A DNA stretch of 64,000 bases from Calliopum simillimum (lineage: Eukaryota > Arthropoda > Insecta > Diptera > Lauxaniidae), in contig OX638372.1 of assembly GCA_951812925.1 (NCBI GenBank), positions 49,441,722 through 49,505,721 of the forward strand. Direction: 5' to 3'. A model generated the notes under the pieces. It had not been told where the DNA came from and did no database searches. It saw only the letters and a list, made by a program, of their open reading frames with translations. Within the stretch, counting starts at the first letter, position 1; each line of letters opens with the position of its first letter. A program made the translations under genes and the position numbers. Shown piece after piece: positions 1 through 12,083 of the stretch.

Positions 1-541
1 CTTATGAAATTGTACAGAGCTTTCTTCTCATATGTGTCATTTAGCTTCTCTCGGAATATGCTAAGGACACTGCAATATCATACTTTTCAAGAGTATTTTC
101 ATTTGAATCTGCAACAAGAATAAACCAAAAAGTATTTTTCAAAGTTCGTTACACAAACTTTATTACTGTCTGGTAACTCTAGTTCGACAACTTAAGCTTT
201 TAAATGAACAAGATATTTACGCTCATTGTTATGCCGAAGAATTAAAAGTTTTATAAATAAGATTTCCCACTAATACTATGAGTCCTGAAGTGTTTCTTCT
301 GTGTGTGTGTGAGAAAAAGAATACTTTCGGTAGGAAAAAGAAGAAAGTAATTTTTAAAAAAAAAGAACTTGACTTTTTAAAAGGTTTATAGATTAAAGCT
401 TAACTGCTGTATCTCAAAGTTAAACCACTTTAATACAGACTGAGCCTTAAAATTGTATAGGCGCAACTAGAAAAAAATAAATACGAACATAGAATTTGAG
501 TAATGAGCATTAGATAAAAATTTCAAATAAAAATCTACATA
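1..541. other. AT-rich sequence, no feature recognised
   Basis: No splice-flanked open frame, RNA gene or transposon end is visible in this stretch. It contains only short A/T runs and a short GT run near 301-311. Confidence 0.5.
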
Positions 542-543
542 TA

Positions 544-2153
544 CAGCTGTGTGCGAAATAATAGCAGTAGCATATCAAATACTAAGGAAAGGGTTTTTGC
601 TACTTTAATCTACAAATAAAATTAAAATTTTTCAAAGTTGAAATGTGTGTCATTATTATGCCATTTTGAAAAACATATTCGTTTGGTGTAGGATCAGCAC
701 ATGAGAAAATTAACGCTAAGTTTCCCGCTATACAGCGAGTTTTGATTGTGAAAAATAATAGCAGTGTGATCAAACTAAGTTCATTTTGCAGATTAAGTGT
801 GGGCAATAAGATCAAAGGTAAATATCATTTGTTGAGCACTATTTTCACTCATCTAAATACGTTAAATTAAAAAGGTGAAAACTATACCTTTTAGGAAAAT
901 ATGTCGTGCAAAACATTGTTCTTGTGAGAAGCGCGAAATGATAAAAACGCTGCTTTCCGAAGGCAAGTCCTAAAAATGTATTCAATGTTTATTAAACTGC
1001 TCTGCAAAAATGGTACTAAATGCCAAGAAATGGGTAGAAAAGCCCGAAACAAGAGGCCGAAAACAATCTCTTTCTAAACGGAAACTGAGAAAAGTGGCAG
1101 CGTTAGCTAGGAAAAATCCATTTTGGTCTTCACAAAAGATTAAAGAAAGGCTGAATCTCACCGTAGACTCTTCCACAATAAGAAAAAAGCTTATTTGAGC
1201 CAAGCTCTTCGACAGAAGTCCCAGGAAAGTGCCACTTCTTCAGAATAAAATTTTCGAAAGAGCATATTAATTGGCCAACTTCAAAATGGCGGAACGTGTT
1301 ATGGTCGCATGAGACGAAACTGGTATTGTTCGGCTCTAGAGGACGGAGACAATATGTTCGAAGACCTCCTGGAGCTCCATTTGACCCAAGATATGTTGTA
1401 AGAACCGTGAAGCATGTCGGCGCAAAAATTAATGTCTGGGGCTGCTTTTCGTACTGTCGTACAGGCAATGTTTTTTGGATAAAGGACAATATGGATGCAC
1501 CTTTATATGTGGAAATATTAGAGTCTCTTATGCTGCCCTAAGCTGAATGAGAAATGCCGCTGAATTGGGTGTATCAGCAAGACAACGACCCAAAACACAC
1601 CAGCAGATTAGTAAAAAATTTTTTTGTTTCAAATAAAGTTGAGGTCATGAGCTGGCCAGCACAGTCTCCTGACCTTAACCCAATCGAGAACCTTTGGGCT
1701 GATGTTAAGAAAGCAGTGGGCAAACAAAATCCCAAAAATGTAACGGAGTTGTGGGATGCGGTGCAATCAGCATGGAAGGCCATTCCTGTCGAGAAATGTC
1801 AACATCTGGTTGATTCTATGCCTCGAAGGTGCGCAGCTGTACTAGCAAACAAGGGCCCTTCAACCAAATATTGACCATTTAACTTTTTTTTCTTTAATTT
1901 GTGGCGTTTGACAGTGTTTTCGATCAAAATTGTAGAGCGCTGCTATTATTTTTCACAAGTAAATTTGGTCGTTTCGTGAGTTTTTGCGTTCTTTAAGGAG
2001 CACGAAGCCCAATGTTATGGACATTAGTTTCTATTCATTAGACATAAAGCAATTAAATGAATTTGAAAAATTAAATGCATTTGTTTTAATTTACATGTTT
2101 TTTTAATACAAAGATTTTGTTACATAGCACTGCTATTATATCGCACACAGCTG
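544..2153 (+). mobile_element. Tc1-like DNA transposon, full length but inactive
   Basis: The ends form an inverted repeat reading CAGCTGTGTGCGAAATAATA on the left, with its complement ending at 2153. The element is flanked by TA dinucleotides (542-543 and 2154-2155), the target duplication of the Tc1/mariner superfamily. A second copy of the AATAATAGCAG core lies inside each end, near 747-766 on the left and 1940-1957 on the right in inverted orientation. The terminal repeats are therefore about 210-220 bp long with two probable transposase-binding sites each (IR/DR organisation). The 1610-bp length is typical of Tc1-like elements. The interior carries a broken transposase gene. Confidence 0.9.
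1010..1874 (+). pseudogene. Tc1-like transposase, broken
   Basis: The N-terminal part (1010-1198) looks like the helix-turn-helix DNA-binding region of Tc1 transposases, with a basic linker. The frame is lost near 1198 and resumes before 1296 with the phrase INWPTSKWRNVLW. In-frame stops follow at about 1539 and 1548. The last part (1554-1874) holds QQDNDPKHTS (second catalytic Asp) and SPDLNPIENLW (third acidic residue, Glu), fitting a DD34E catalytic core. At the first catalytic position the usual W-S-D-E reads W-S-H-E, so the first Asp is replaced by His. With a frameshift, two stops and a lost catalytic residue it cannot encode an active enzyme. Confidence 0.85.
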
Positions 2154-2602
2154 TATATTAATAGTCAAGACAAAAAATTTGTCCATCTTTTTTTACTACG
2201 TTAGAAATCGAGTACGACTTTGAATTATACACCATTAGAAAGGTATTTGTGTGTAGATGTGCACAAAATTGAAATTATTTTAATATTTTGCCATTAAGCT
2301 AGGTAAAATTAAATGCAAATTTTTCGATATTAACAACGAAAACATATGTGGTCATACAGAGCTGAAAAGAGGATACAGCACAAAGAGAAAAACAAAAAGC
2401 TGACTGACACTGACTTCATGTTTTTTGTTTTGCTTATATTTCGCATAAATTATAGTAGGGATGATTAAAAAGTACCTACTAAAAGTGTCCAAAAACTACC
2501 ACATTTGTGGTCAAATTTTGGCCACTGGGCGACTATGATTTAAAAATTGACAAGACTTACAAGATGCTTTGACTCACTCGAAAAAAAAAACGTTACATTA
2601 AA

Positions 2603-2965
2603 TAACGCCAGAAAATTTTTTCCAAATATAGCCAGAAAGAATCTCCATACCAAATAATGTTTCGGCTTCCGAGTATAACGCCAGAAAAATTTTTAGAAAT
2701 AACTACAGAAAAATCGCCATACAAAATTCTTGCGTTGTTTTCATTTTGGTTTAAAAATTAAGCCAAAAACTTTTCGGGCGGTTTTTCCAAAAACTATGAA
2801 TATATTTTAAAAAGTCATGTGGTTTAAACAAAGGAAATAACGCCATAGGAGAAACCGTCTGAACATTTTTTGAAAAAAAAAAAAAAACACCTGGAATTTT
2901 CTGGCACTAGTTTTTGGAAACAAAGCAAAAATTTAATTAAGAATGAACGCCATAGGAAATAACAC
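2603..2965 (+). repeat. Degenerate repeat with AACGCCA core
   Basis: Four or more irregularly spaced copies of ATAACGCCAGAAAA or AACGCCATAGGAAA are visible near 2603, 2675, 2838 and 2944. They sit in A-rich sequence and look like decayed repeat. No coding potential is seen. Confidence 0.4.
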
Positions 2966-3050
2966 CAACATTTTTATTTGGATACTATGGGCTCTGCCCC
3001 ATGCTCGCTTCGCTCACCAACCCCCGCGCAGCACTTGCTATTTTATTTCT

Positions 3051-3285
3051 AAAGACTTAGGAAGCGAACTTGATGTCGCGCGTATTAACACAGTGCTTTA
3101 TGAACTGCAACAAATATAAATTATTACAGTGCTTTTCAAACTATTAAATCACAGTGTTTTTCAAACTGTGAAAAGGACGAATTACTCCAATCTTCCTCAA
3201 ACTGAATTGACACAGTGATTGTCAAACTGTGTCAAAGCTTCTCTGTGCGCGAAAGACTTACGAAGCGAACTTGATGTCGCTCGCG
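3051..3285 (+). repeat. Direct-repeat pair enclosing four small hairpin units
   Basis: The phrase AAGACTTANGAAGCGAACTT followed by GATGTCGC occurs at about 3052-3080 and again at about 3253-3282. Between the two copies lie four units of the form ACAGTGNTTNTCAAACTGTG (near 3090, 3126, 3151 and 3212). The best units can fold into a small hairpin (ACAGT pairing with ACTGT). No gene is associated; the function is unknown. Confidence 0.5.
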
Positions 3286-3299
3286 ACGATGACTGAAAA

Positions 3300-4110
3300 C
3301 TATTTTATATAACTTAAACTTTATTTCCAAAACAAAATGGAAGTCCACAATTTTTTACCAAAAATATTTTCTGTTGTTACTTCCGGGAGCCACACCAGAT
3401 TAGGAGTTACTTAGTTCAGGTATACCTGTTCAGGTGTTCCCTTATATGGCCATCTGATCAGTTTTTCATTAGGATCTGATACTTAATCCTTAATGCATCA
3501 GTCTATCAGCTCCAATGTCTTGGACCGCATATATCGAAATAAGAAATTAAGTCAATCTCAAACAACGTCACAGTCAAATCAAAAGGCATGACTCGTTTCT
3601 GATCATACTTCAGGCCGGTTTTATCCAAGTCTGTTCTGAATCTGAACAAATTTCTACTTTGATTACACTTAAGTACTAATAATTAAGCATTTACCAAATG
3701 CTCTTCTTTCTGCTACAGCGTCATTTTATCATTATTATTATTTGAAGGCCTTTAAGTTATTTTTAAAGCTATTTGTCACTCCACAGAAGGATCTTGAACC
3801 TATGAAAGTATTAAGTGCGCCTCTTTTGGCCATTTTATCATTCGTCTGTCTTTTAAATCACATGCTTTGTGTCTTGGTCATGGTTAATGTGTTAAAACCT
3901 GCCAACTGCCTTTTTCTTTTTGGTATTAAACCGTTGACGAAATTCTGATTTAATCTTAAAATTTTATTGTATTTAAAACTGCAGGACCACGGACTATTGC
4001 AAAACTAGTTAGCAAACTACTCAGCGAGAGAAAAACGAAATGTCCAAATTCTGGTCCCATCACATATAAAGTTATATTTACGTTTTACATTGGCCGTAAC
4101 CAATTGTCTC
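3300..4110. other. Non-coding stretch, nothing recognised
   Basis: AT-rich sequence without splice-flanked frames, terminal repeats or RNA-like folds. A 68-residue open frame at 3742-3948 has no start context or recognisable composition and is probably chance. Confidence 0.4.
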
Positions 4111-4111
4111 C

Positions 4112-4945
4112 TTATGCATTACAATTGGACCAAAAAAAGGTGAATTGTCTCCTTATGTATAACATTCGGACCAGAAAAAGGCCAATTTTTTTGTTACTTT
4201 ATTTATAAATTTCAACAAATTTAATTTGAAATTCAAATTTTACACAAAAATGTCAAAAGATTTCATAGCCGAATGTGCTAAAGTGGATGCTATATATTTC
4301 TGAGCAATGTGCTCTGGGTTCGAACCTCAGTATTTTTTTTATTATTTTATACCTCGGCTATGTTGGACATATCGTTGAGCAAATTGTTAACTATTTGATC
4401 TTTTTTTTATAATTTTTAATAGAGTCGAAAAACAGCTTAGAACTTCATTACTACTGAAGTTTTGAAAAATTTATTTTTTCTTTCTATCTAGCAGATTGTC
4501 ATTCTGTTTATTCAATATAAGACAAAAATGTCTGCAAACTTGAATAGATGGAGTCTTGAGCTGTTTTTTCATTCTCCTAAAAATTATAAAAAAAGGATAG
4601 GATAGTTTACAATTGACTCAACGATATGTTTCATTTTCCGCTCCGAAGACTCCTCAGACAAATTGTGTACAAATTCATAGAAATGTAAAAATTGGAATTG
4701 AAAACCACCGAGTGAAGGATTTGAACCAGAGCCTCTCCACGCAGCGCAAGTCACTAGACCCATATACTATCGTTTGCTATTCTTCACAATTGACGTACAG
4801 ATCGTAGTCAGTAATATTATAATTTCACTGACACAATCGATACACAGCTGGACCACTTTTGATACTAGTGACGGATTATGCATTACATTCGGACCATTTT
4901 TGATGCAAATGACCGACTTTGCATTACATTTGGACCATTTTTGGT
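4112..4945 (+). repeat. Two pairs of short direct repeats (GCATTACATTYGGACCA)
   Basis: Copies of TTATGCATTACATTCGGACC followed by A-rich or T-rich sequence are seen near 4112, 4150, 4873 and 4913, all in the same orientation. They occur as two pairs about 760 bp apart. They may mark the ends of one decayed element. Confidence 0.4.
4265..4332 (+). other. tRNA-like module (pseudo-tRNA or SINE head)
   Basis: The end of this stretch has a good T-arm: a 5-bp stem (CTGGG with CTCAG, one wobble pair) around TTCGAAC, which also matches the pol III B-box GGTTCGAACC. An A-box-like GCTAAAGTGG lies about 35 bp upstream. No acceptor stem or normal anticodon stem is evident, so this is a tRNA-derived relic and not a functional tRNA gene. 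Confidence 0.35.
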
Positions 4946-5061
4946 ACAATTGAAAATTTAAGTGAATTTATTCTAAGTAGTTTTAGGTGAAGTCCATTAT
5001 GGATTACTTACAAAAAAACTAGACCAAAGACTGGACTATTGAGACAGTTGACTCCGTCGGT

Positions 5062-5230
5062 CCTACAGGAAAGTCATGAATTTATGTATGTATGTATGTG
5101 TGAATATTTTTTTTTTTTCGTATTAAAAGACTTTTTACTTTTTCCTACGTAGATATAATTTCATCAACATTTTCCAACTGGGTGCTGCGCCACATACCAG
5201 CATATACATACATACATACATAAATACTTA
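5062..5230. repeat. Short tetranucleotide runs (ATGT/ACAT type)
   Basis: Short runs of TATG repeats near 5082-5099 and CATA repeats near 5203-5222 flank a T-rich tract. They are ordinary simple-sequence repeats. Confidence 0.6.
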
Positions 5231-5639
5231 CATATGCTGAAATATTCATGTAAGTATGTTTGTGTGTGATGTGTGACCACATTGTGCCTTGTAATATTGT
5301 TGATAAATTATTTATTCGCTCATTAGGCAACGAAATGTTTTGTACAAGTAAATAGCTTAAAAGCTTTTACGATGACATTAGAATCGTCGTATAGCCGCAG
5401 GATATGTGGGACATTTAAAATGATGATGTTGAAATTTGATGATGATGATGCTAATGACTCATATGTGCAGAATTATTTTAGGAAGTTGGTAGACATATTG
5501 TAAGAGATAATTTTTTTACTTCATATTTTTGTGAAATTAAAATGGTTCCACTTAAATACAAATACTTCAAAATTTAATATTTATGTTTAAACGTACTATA
5601 CGTCAAATTAAACGTAATTAAATTATCTATAAATTATAT

Positions 5640-6275
5640 GCACAATATTTTTTGGTTGGTTTGTTAATTTCGGCGACATTAATTTCTAAAAAAATTTTTT
5701 TTTTTTCGAAAAAATTTAAACTGGTAAGGGTGCTACCTTTGGCCTGGCCAAACATTAAAAACCCTAAACTGCAGTGTTTTGAAAACATTGCTTGTACGGG
5801 AGATGCCACGACCATTTCTCCGAATTCTCATAGCTTTTGCTCAGAGCTTGCATTTACAGTTCTTAGTGTCTGAGTGAAATTTGGTTCGATTAGCTAAAAA
5901 AACGCTTTTAGTACAACATTTTGAAACTTTTTCTTATATGGGAGGTGCCACGCCATCTTGTCTGAGTTCACATTTTTTATGATCAGATCTTGGAGTTACT
6001 GTTCTTAGTTTCTGAGAGAAATTTTATTGGATTATCTTGAAAAACGCTTTCAGTAAGCACTTTACAACGTTTGCTTACTTACATCAGTGGTTGCGTGCCT
6101 TTTTGTCCGAGTTCGCCCAGTTTTTGCTCAGAGCTTGCCGTCCCTAGTAATTAAGTGTGTGTATTTTGGTGCTCATTTTCGCAAAAAATTCTCATAAAGT
6201 TGCATTTTGAATATATTTTTTGTATGGGCGGTAGGCGTGTCCGTTGACCGATTTCGCTCATTTTCAACAATAAAA
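5640..6275 (+). repeat. Degenerate tandem repeat, about 180-bp unit
   Basis: Units share the order: GGGAGRTGCCACG, then a TCCGAATTC-type phrase, then TTTTGCTCAGAGCTTGC, then AGTTCTTAGTGTCTGAG, then TTCGATTAGCT with AAAACGCTTT. At least three units follow one another. The same array occurs at about 33500-33910 in the same orientation, ending in both places with TTTGTATGGGCGGTAGGCGT. No coding capacity is seen. Confidence 0.55.
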
Positions 6276-6279
6276 CGAT

Positions 6280-7000
6280 TTTTTACGCAAAAGCAATGCA
6301 TCTAATGACAAAGTGTCTAAGGCAAAAAATGCTTGGAATTTATTTTTTCAAAAAATTTATCAAATTGAGTTTTCAGCTGTTAAGCTCACGCAAAATGCTA
6401 GGTTTACTTAATACCAAGGCACTTACGAAAAAATTTCATATGATGTCAAATGCTTAGAAGCCTTCGAAGAATTGGTGTGAATTTTTTCAGAATTTTTTGA
6501 CTTTTTGTTTTTTGACCAAGTTTTGAAAAATTATAAAGAACCTCAAACAATTCTGAAAAAAATTCACACATATTCCTTGGATAATTCCAAACATTTTTTG
6601 CTATATACACTTTTTTCGTTAGATGCCTTGCTCCTGACTAAAAAAACGTTTGTCCGACCTCCTTATTGAAAAATGTAAAAAAATCGATTTTTGGAACCAA
6701 ATATTGTCTATACTCCAAAAAAGATATATCAATTTTTAAGCGCCAAAATTTTTGTAAGACAATAATCTTTATTTCTGAAGCGCTTTTAGGTCTTAAATTT
6801 TTTAATGAAAAATACTTATGACCAAAAAATATGTTTTTTTTTTTAGCCAAAATAAGCCTCCAGTAGAATCAAAAGTGCTCCATTGGTTTTCTTAGAATGA
6901 AAAAAAAAAATAATAAAAATTATGCCGGTGTCGTTTTTAAGAGTCCCTCTAACTTTGGAGTCGGTTTCGGGTTGAATCTAAACTTCGACCCGGTCTAATG
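6280..7000. repeat. Decayed foldback repeat, family F (copy 1)
   Basis: Two oppositely oriented versions of a phrase with TGCATCTAA, AAGTGTCTAAGGCAAAAAATGC and a T-rich block lie at about 6285-6360 and 6560-6640. The right part, read on the minus strand, matches 39060-39420, and its end CGACCCGGTCTAA recurs near 41911, 50317 and 54551. A non-autonomous palindromic element is likely; precise ends were not found. Confidence 0.45.
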
Positions 7001-7671
7001 TGTACGTATTGAAATGAACAAATTAGGTATTGTAATGACATAAAACTTTTCAATGCCAGACATATAAATGTTCATTGCCATCCCTTCACAAACGGTTTCA
7101 TTTTAATGCCAGCCAGTAATAGGCGAGTAGCAGAATACTTCAGCAGCATTTATGGCATCTTAAGTAGGCTTCATAAAGATCCATTTTCTGGTGGCCTCTT
7201 AATTAACTTATTCAAATTATTTGCCAAAAAATAAAAATAAATAAAATAAGACAATTGTGTGTAACAGGAGCAGCAGCAGCTGCAGCAAGCAGCATCATTA
7301 TTATTTCGGTTGTTTCATATTTTTCGCTAATTAAAGCACAAATTGCTTAAGTAGAAAATAAAAATTTTCATTTTACCTTTATTTACACTTCAAATCTGTT
7401 ATTATAATGAAGAAGAAAAAGGCAAAGTATCAAGCTCAAACTGCTGAATTCCAAAAGGATGTCGTCGCGTACTCAAACCACAGGAGGGTGGGTGATGGTT
7501 TTTAATGGCTTTTTGATTTCGTTAGCCAAGATGTCGAAATTTACACTTAATTAAGATGGAAATTTTTGTTTTCGCCTTTCTCCCTTTTTGACCAAAAAGA
7601 AATGAAAATTAACTTTTATTTCGAATTTGATGTGTTGAAAAAATATATGTGTAAATAGAAACAAAGGAATA
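7001..7671. other. Non-coding stretch with a short CAG-rich run
   Basis: No gene is recognised. A short GCAGCAGCAGCTGCAGCA run lies near 7268. Its surroundings lack open frames or splice signals. Confidence 0.35.
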
Positions 7672-7673
7672 TA

Positions 7674-8691
7674 TAGGGTGTATCGCATAAGGTTACGAAA
7701 GTTCTGGGAGGTGATAGAGGAGGCCTAGACTAACAAAAAATTGCGCCTTGGAGGGGGGTCTAAAATGTACCTCTGAGGTGTTATAGGGTTAAAACTGATT
7801 TTTTGGACTTGCTTTACAAAAAAAAATTTCTTGAATCACCCTAAAGTTTTAGCGAAAAAATTTCTATACATAGTAGAGTTTTAGCTTACTGTATGAGCTT
7901 TTACATAGTGTATATGGTTTATAGAGTTCAAAAGGATTTCGCAAGGTTCTGTTACTTTAAATTTGATATTTTAATTTTTTTTTAACTATTTTTTTGTGTG
8001 AAAAAGGTCCTATTAACATATCCTTTTGTAATTTTTTTTTAAGCCACCATTCAATTTTCTTCAATTCGATGGTACGTTTGTTGCACCAATTTTTTAATTG
8101 TGGTCAAAAAAAAATACTTTTCTATGTAACTTACGGGTTACTCGCATTCGTTGCGCTACATACGATGTGCGACCTGCACGCGCTGCCCTTTTTCTACCAG
8201 AGCTTTCAAACGGATTGTTCTTGAAAAGTATTTTTTTCTGACATCAATTAAAAAATTGGTGCAACAAATTAAAGAAAATTAAACGAGAATTTCAAAAAAA
8301 AATTTAAAAGGAGAATTTCAAAAAAAATTTTAAAAGGATATATTAATAGGACCTTTTTCATACTAAAATGGCCGCCAAAGTCAAAAAATAGAAAAAAAAA
8401 TTTAAATACCTACTTTAAAGGTCTAGAACTTTGCGAAATCCTTTTAAACTCTGCAAACCAAATACACTATCTGAAAGCTCATACAATTAGCTAAAACTTT
8501 GCCGTAAAAGTTTTTTCAGTAAAACGTTAGGGTGGTTCAAGAAATTTTTTTTATAAAGCAAGTCAGAAAATCAGTTTTAACTTTATAAATCCTCAGGGGT
8601 ACATTTTGACCCCCCGAGGTGCAATTTTTTGTTAGTCTAGGCCTCTTCTATCACCTCCCAAAAGCTTTGTATCTTTATGCGATATAGCCTG
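7674..8691. mobile_element. TA-flanked foldback element (MITE-like), family M copy 1
   Basis: The ends are inverted repeats reading YAGGSTRTATCGCATAARG, flanked by TA at 7672-7673 and 8692-8693. The arms continue as imperfect palindromes of nearly 500 bp, sharing for example GGCCTAGACTAACAAAAAAT and its complement, so almost the whole 1018 bp can fold back. No transposase is encoded. The 76-residue open frame at 7994-8224 lies across the palindrome centre and is not a gene. Partial copies lie at 37660-38283 and 42018-42325. TA duplication and non-coding arms fit a non-autonomous Tc1/mariner-type element. Confidence 0.75.
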
Positions 8692-8693
8692 TA

Positions 8694-10145
8694 TATCTTC
8701 TCTTTTTATACGAGCTAAAATTGTATGTTTTTTTGTTTGTTTGTTTTTTTTTGTACTCAATATTTTTTTCTCGAAAACGGCTACAGCGATTTCAATGAAA
8801 CTTGGAATGGTGTTAGATATTAGCATACAATGAAGAATGAGCTAGGTTTGAACTTTGTAAATGCTCACTAGGGGGCGTGGCACCGCCCACAAAAATATAA
8901 AATGGTATGAAAAGAAAACTAATAAAGCAAACATTCTGAAATTAACTGTGGGGAGCCTAATTAATATAGGGTATCTCTGACCTGCAAGTGGGCGAAATAT
9001 CGCCGTTGCGCGTTGAACCTCCCATACAAGCAAAATACGTTAAATGCTATTTCTCGCAAATTTTAAAAGATATTTTAATGAAAATTGGTATGTAGGTACT
9101 ATGTGTCAATGCCTTGTACTAACCGAAAAGTTGGCAGTATCGAGGAAATACCACGTCCGCTTTTTAACCATTGAAAATCTTGACTCAATATTACTCGAAA
9201 ACGACTCCAACAATTTTAATGAAAATTAAGGAGATGTTACCACTGCAAACAAGGATTAATATGTGATATGTCGTTGTATTGGGAAAATTCGTTGAAAAGC
9301 GTGGGACCGCCCACAAAAATATAATACGCTATAAAAAGAAAACTGCTAAAGAAATCTTTCTGAATTAAACTGTAGGGAGTCTATTCGCTATTAGGTACCT
9401 ACGACCTGAAAGTGGGCAGTGGGCATACAAGTAAAACACATCAAATGCTATTTCTCGCAAATGGTACGACATATTTTGATGAAATTCGGTGTGACGGTCT
9501 GGATCATGAGTATCTTAAGCATAACGAAAAGTGGAAGTTGTTCAAGAAATGCCACGCCCACTTTTTTCCAAAATAAAATTTTGGTTAATAACTCAGACAC
9601 AAAAAAAATGAAATGAACTTTTTAATTCTTATATGCAGTCTTATGTACTTTTTGACGCTGTATCCATCTTCATCAGCAGAGCTGTCATTATACCTGCAGG
9701 ATTTTGAAATATCCTTGCTTGAAATTGAAGAAAACTCTGTGTTCAGTCTTAAAGCGTAGCTGCAAGAAAAGGTGAAATTCTTTTTTATGAATGGCGCCGA
9801 ATAGCCACACTCCTCCTTACCAAAATATTCTTTCGAATTTTTCCAATAGAACTCTTATTTTCCAAGTTTTGATTCTTTGAAGATAAGATATTTCAGCCCC
9901 CATACAAAAGACGAAATATTTATTTTAGAGCATTCTATTTGAGTTTTTGATATTTTTCTATACCATTCGATTCTTTCCGAGTTCTTTCTTATTATTATTT
10001 TCATCGGTTTATTTATCATTTTGAAAGCATGACCATTAGAGATGAAAAGGTACAAGTTTCATAAAAAAAAATAGCTATGAATAAAAACATCGACTAAAAT
10101 AATAAGATCAGATTGTTTACCGAGAGCGGATCGGTCTCCAGATAC
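8694..10145 (-). repeat. Dispersed repeat family R, copy A
   Basis: On the minus strand this begins near 10145 with a phrase like GTATCTGGAGACCGATCC and runs to GCTCGTATAAAAAGAGAAGA near 8694. It shares the internal phrases TGGGCGTGGCA, GCGAGAAATAGCATTTRAYGT, CTTGTATGGGAGGTTC and TTTTCGAGTAATATTGA with the copies at 25530-27257, 57303-57890 and 61981-63270. No frame is conserved. The left end touches foldback element M, which uses a TA at this boundary. Confidence 0.65.
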
Positions 10146-10164
10146 TATAGGTAATAACAGAAGA

Positions 10165-10440
10165 TTAAAATGGAATATGGCATATCCAAAATGGTTAATC
10201 GGTTGATTTTTTGAAAATTTTATCCGACATTTTGGATCCGCCATTTTGAGTTTTGTAAATAAGACCTCGGGTTCGTGATCAGCGACCCAAAAAACCTCCA
10301 TGTACCAGATTTCAGGAAAATCGGTAAATTTTTAAAAATTTTGTCCACCATTTTGGATTCGCCAACTTGAATTTTGTAAATCCAACCACGGATTCGTGAT
10401 CAACGACCCAATAATCCCTCATATACGAAGCGACAGCTGT
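10165..10440 (+). repeat. Two-unit tandem repeat, about 121-bp period
   Basis: The phrases CATTTTGGATYCGCCA and TTCGTGATCARCGACCCA each occur twice at a spacing of about 121 bp (near 10230/10351 and 10272/10393). No coding potential is evident. Confidence 0.55.
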
Positions 10441-10709
10441 TTTTGCCTTCCGGACGTCATATTGAAGCCACCATTTTGAATTCCGCTGGCAATTTTTTGA
10501 AAGCTTTTTTGCAGACAAACATTTTGATATCTCAAACGTCAAGATCACTCTACCCAAATTTTGGGTATACAGGTGATCCGGTTAACGTTAAACGTCCCAA
10601 ATCAAAAGGTTTGCGGAAAAAGAGTTAAGGAGTAGAAATAAAAGTAAAAACTTATTTTTTCTATTAAATATGTTATTTTTTAACCCTAATACAATTTTCA
10701 GATCTCTCA

Positions 10710-11235
10710 TATAACTTATTAATACCATCGAAAAAAAAAATGTTTTATCTTTGGTGTCCGAAATTGCTGAATTGACTTTGTCATCGTTGTTAAAGTTTTT
10801 TCACGTAGCTGTTTTTTCATCTTTGGCAATAAATAATAGATACCCTGACCCAGATCTAGACTGTTGTAAGGAGGGTGGGCCAAAATTTCGAAGCCCACCT
10901 CCTGCAAGGCGGGTATCGCAACACGGCTCTTGAGGACAATTTGTCATGCAGAAAAGGGATTTCTTTGGTCAAGATTCTGCTTATATTTTCTCTAACGACT
11001 TGTCTAAACCGTTCTAAGTTTCAAGCGTAATATTCACCTTTATCTTTGTAATCGATGAACAGAATCTCTTCTGAGTCCCAAAAGACTGTCGTTATGATTT
11101 TCCCAGCTGACTTTGGCAGCAAAAGCTTCTTGAGGTGGTGGTGTGCTTTTTTGTGCCTCTGCATAGTCTTGTTTAGACTCATATTCATAAAAATGAGCCC
11201 AAGTTTTGTCTCCAGTAACAATTCGTGTCAATACT
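10710..11235 (-). pseudogene. mariner transposase relic
   Basis: Read on the minus strand from 11231, the translation holds RIVTGDKTWAHFYEYESK, the first catalytic region of mariner transposases (VTGDE-type, here GDK). A second frame gives SAGKIITTVFWDSE. A third segment (about 10907-10720) reads ILAHPPYNSLDLGQ then YYLLPKMKKQLR, matching the [11 protein letters not shown] region around the last catalytic Asp. Frames change between segments and the second catalytic region is missing. It belongs to a different mariner lineage from the copies at 39-42 kb. Confidence 0.75.
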
Positions 11236-11399
11236 CCATCTTTGTCTTAACTACAGAGGTCCAGAGACTCGCAATAATATTCCATTTATTTTTTTTAATT
11301 AAGTTTTATTCGAGATTGAGTTGTTTGGTCGACGATAGTTTAAAGTCTAGTTATCCAAAAAATGAAATGAATAATGATATTTGCGTTTAAAAAAGAATA

Positions 11400-11564
11400 C
11401 ATATGTGACCTGGTCTATGAAAAGTGGGCTTACGTGCGAAAATAATTTTTCGTGAATACAGCTGGAAAACAACTTTTTAAGGTCAATTTATGCGAATCGG
11501 CAAAAAATTCTAAAATTTTTTTTTGACACCTAAGCACCCTTTTCATAGACCAGATCACATATAT
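11400..11564. mobile_element. Short hairpin element (MITE-like), about 165 bp
   Basis: Inverted ends read ATATGTGACCTGGTCTATGA on the left, with the near-complement TCATAGACCAGATCACATAT on the right. The sequence between them is AT-rich and non-coding. A clean target duplication could not be fixed by eye. Confidence 0.55.
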
Positions 11565-12083
11565 TGAAAAGGAAAAATAAAATTGTATTTTTATTTCCAC
11601 TCCTTACTTTCCATTCCTCGAACTTTTGTTCAACCTCTCCTTGTATACCATAGATTCCGATTTCGTTCGTTTTCAGTACGATGAGCTAGTTTATACTATA
11701 GAGGCAGTGTACAAAATTTTATTTAAATATTACACTCTCAAAGCATATTTCCTCAGACAGACAGATAGACGGACAAGGCTCTATCGACTTATAAGGTGAT
11801 GCTGATCAAAAATACACATACCATTCTTTACCTGACACGCCTCTTTTTCTGAAAATGGAAGGACATAATAAATACACACTAGGTGTTAGGTATAAAAGTT
11901 GAAAATTACTTTTTCGGGTTAAAATTTTCGAAATCTCCCATAGAGTGATGCTCAATGAGATTCTTCCAAAAATGCATCCTAAATGACAATTTCCGAAAGT
12001 AAGACCAGCCCAGGTTTTCACACTTTAAGCTGTATTTTAAGTTAGAAATGTCCGATTTGGTCGATCAGGATATTTAACTTTGT

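Noticed and set aside
4265..4332. Functional tRNA gene
   Set aside because: Only a T-arm and an A-box-like phrase are present; there is no acceptor stem or proper anticodon arm.
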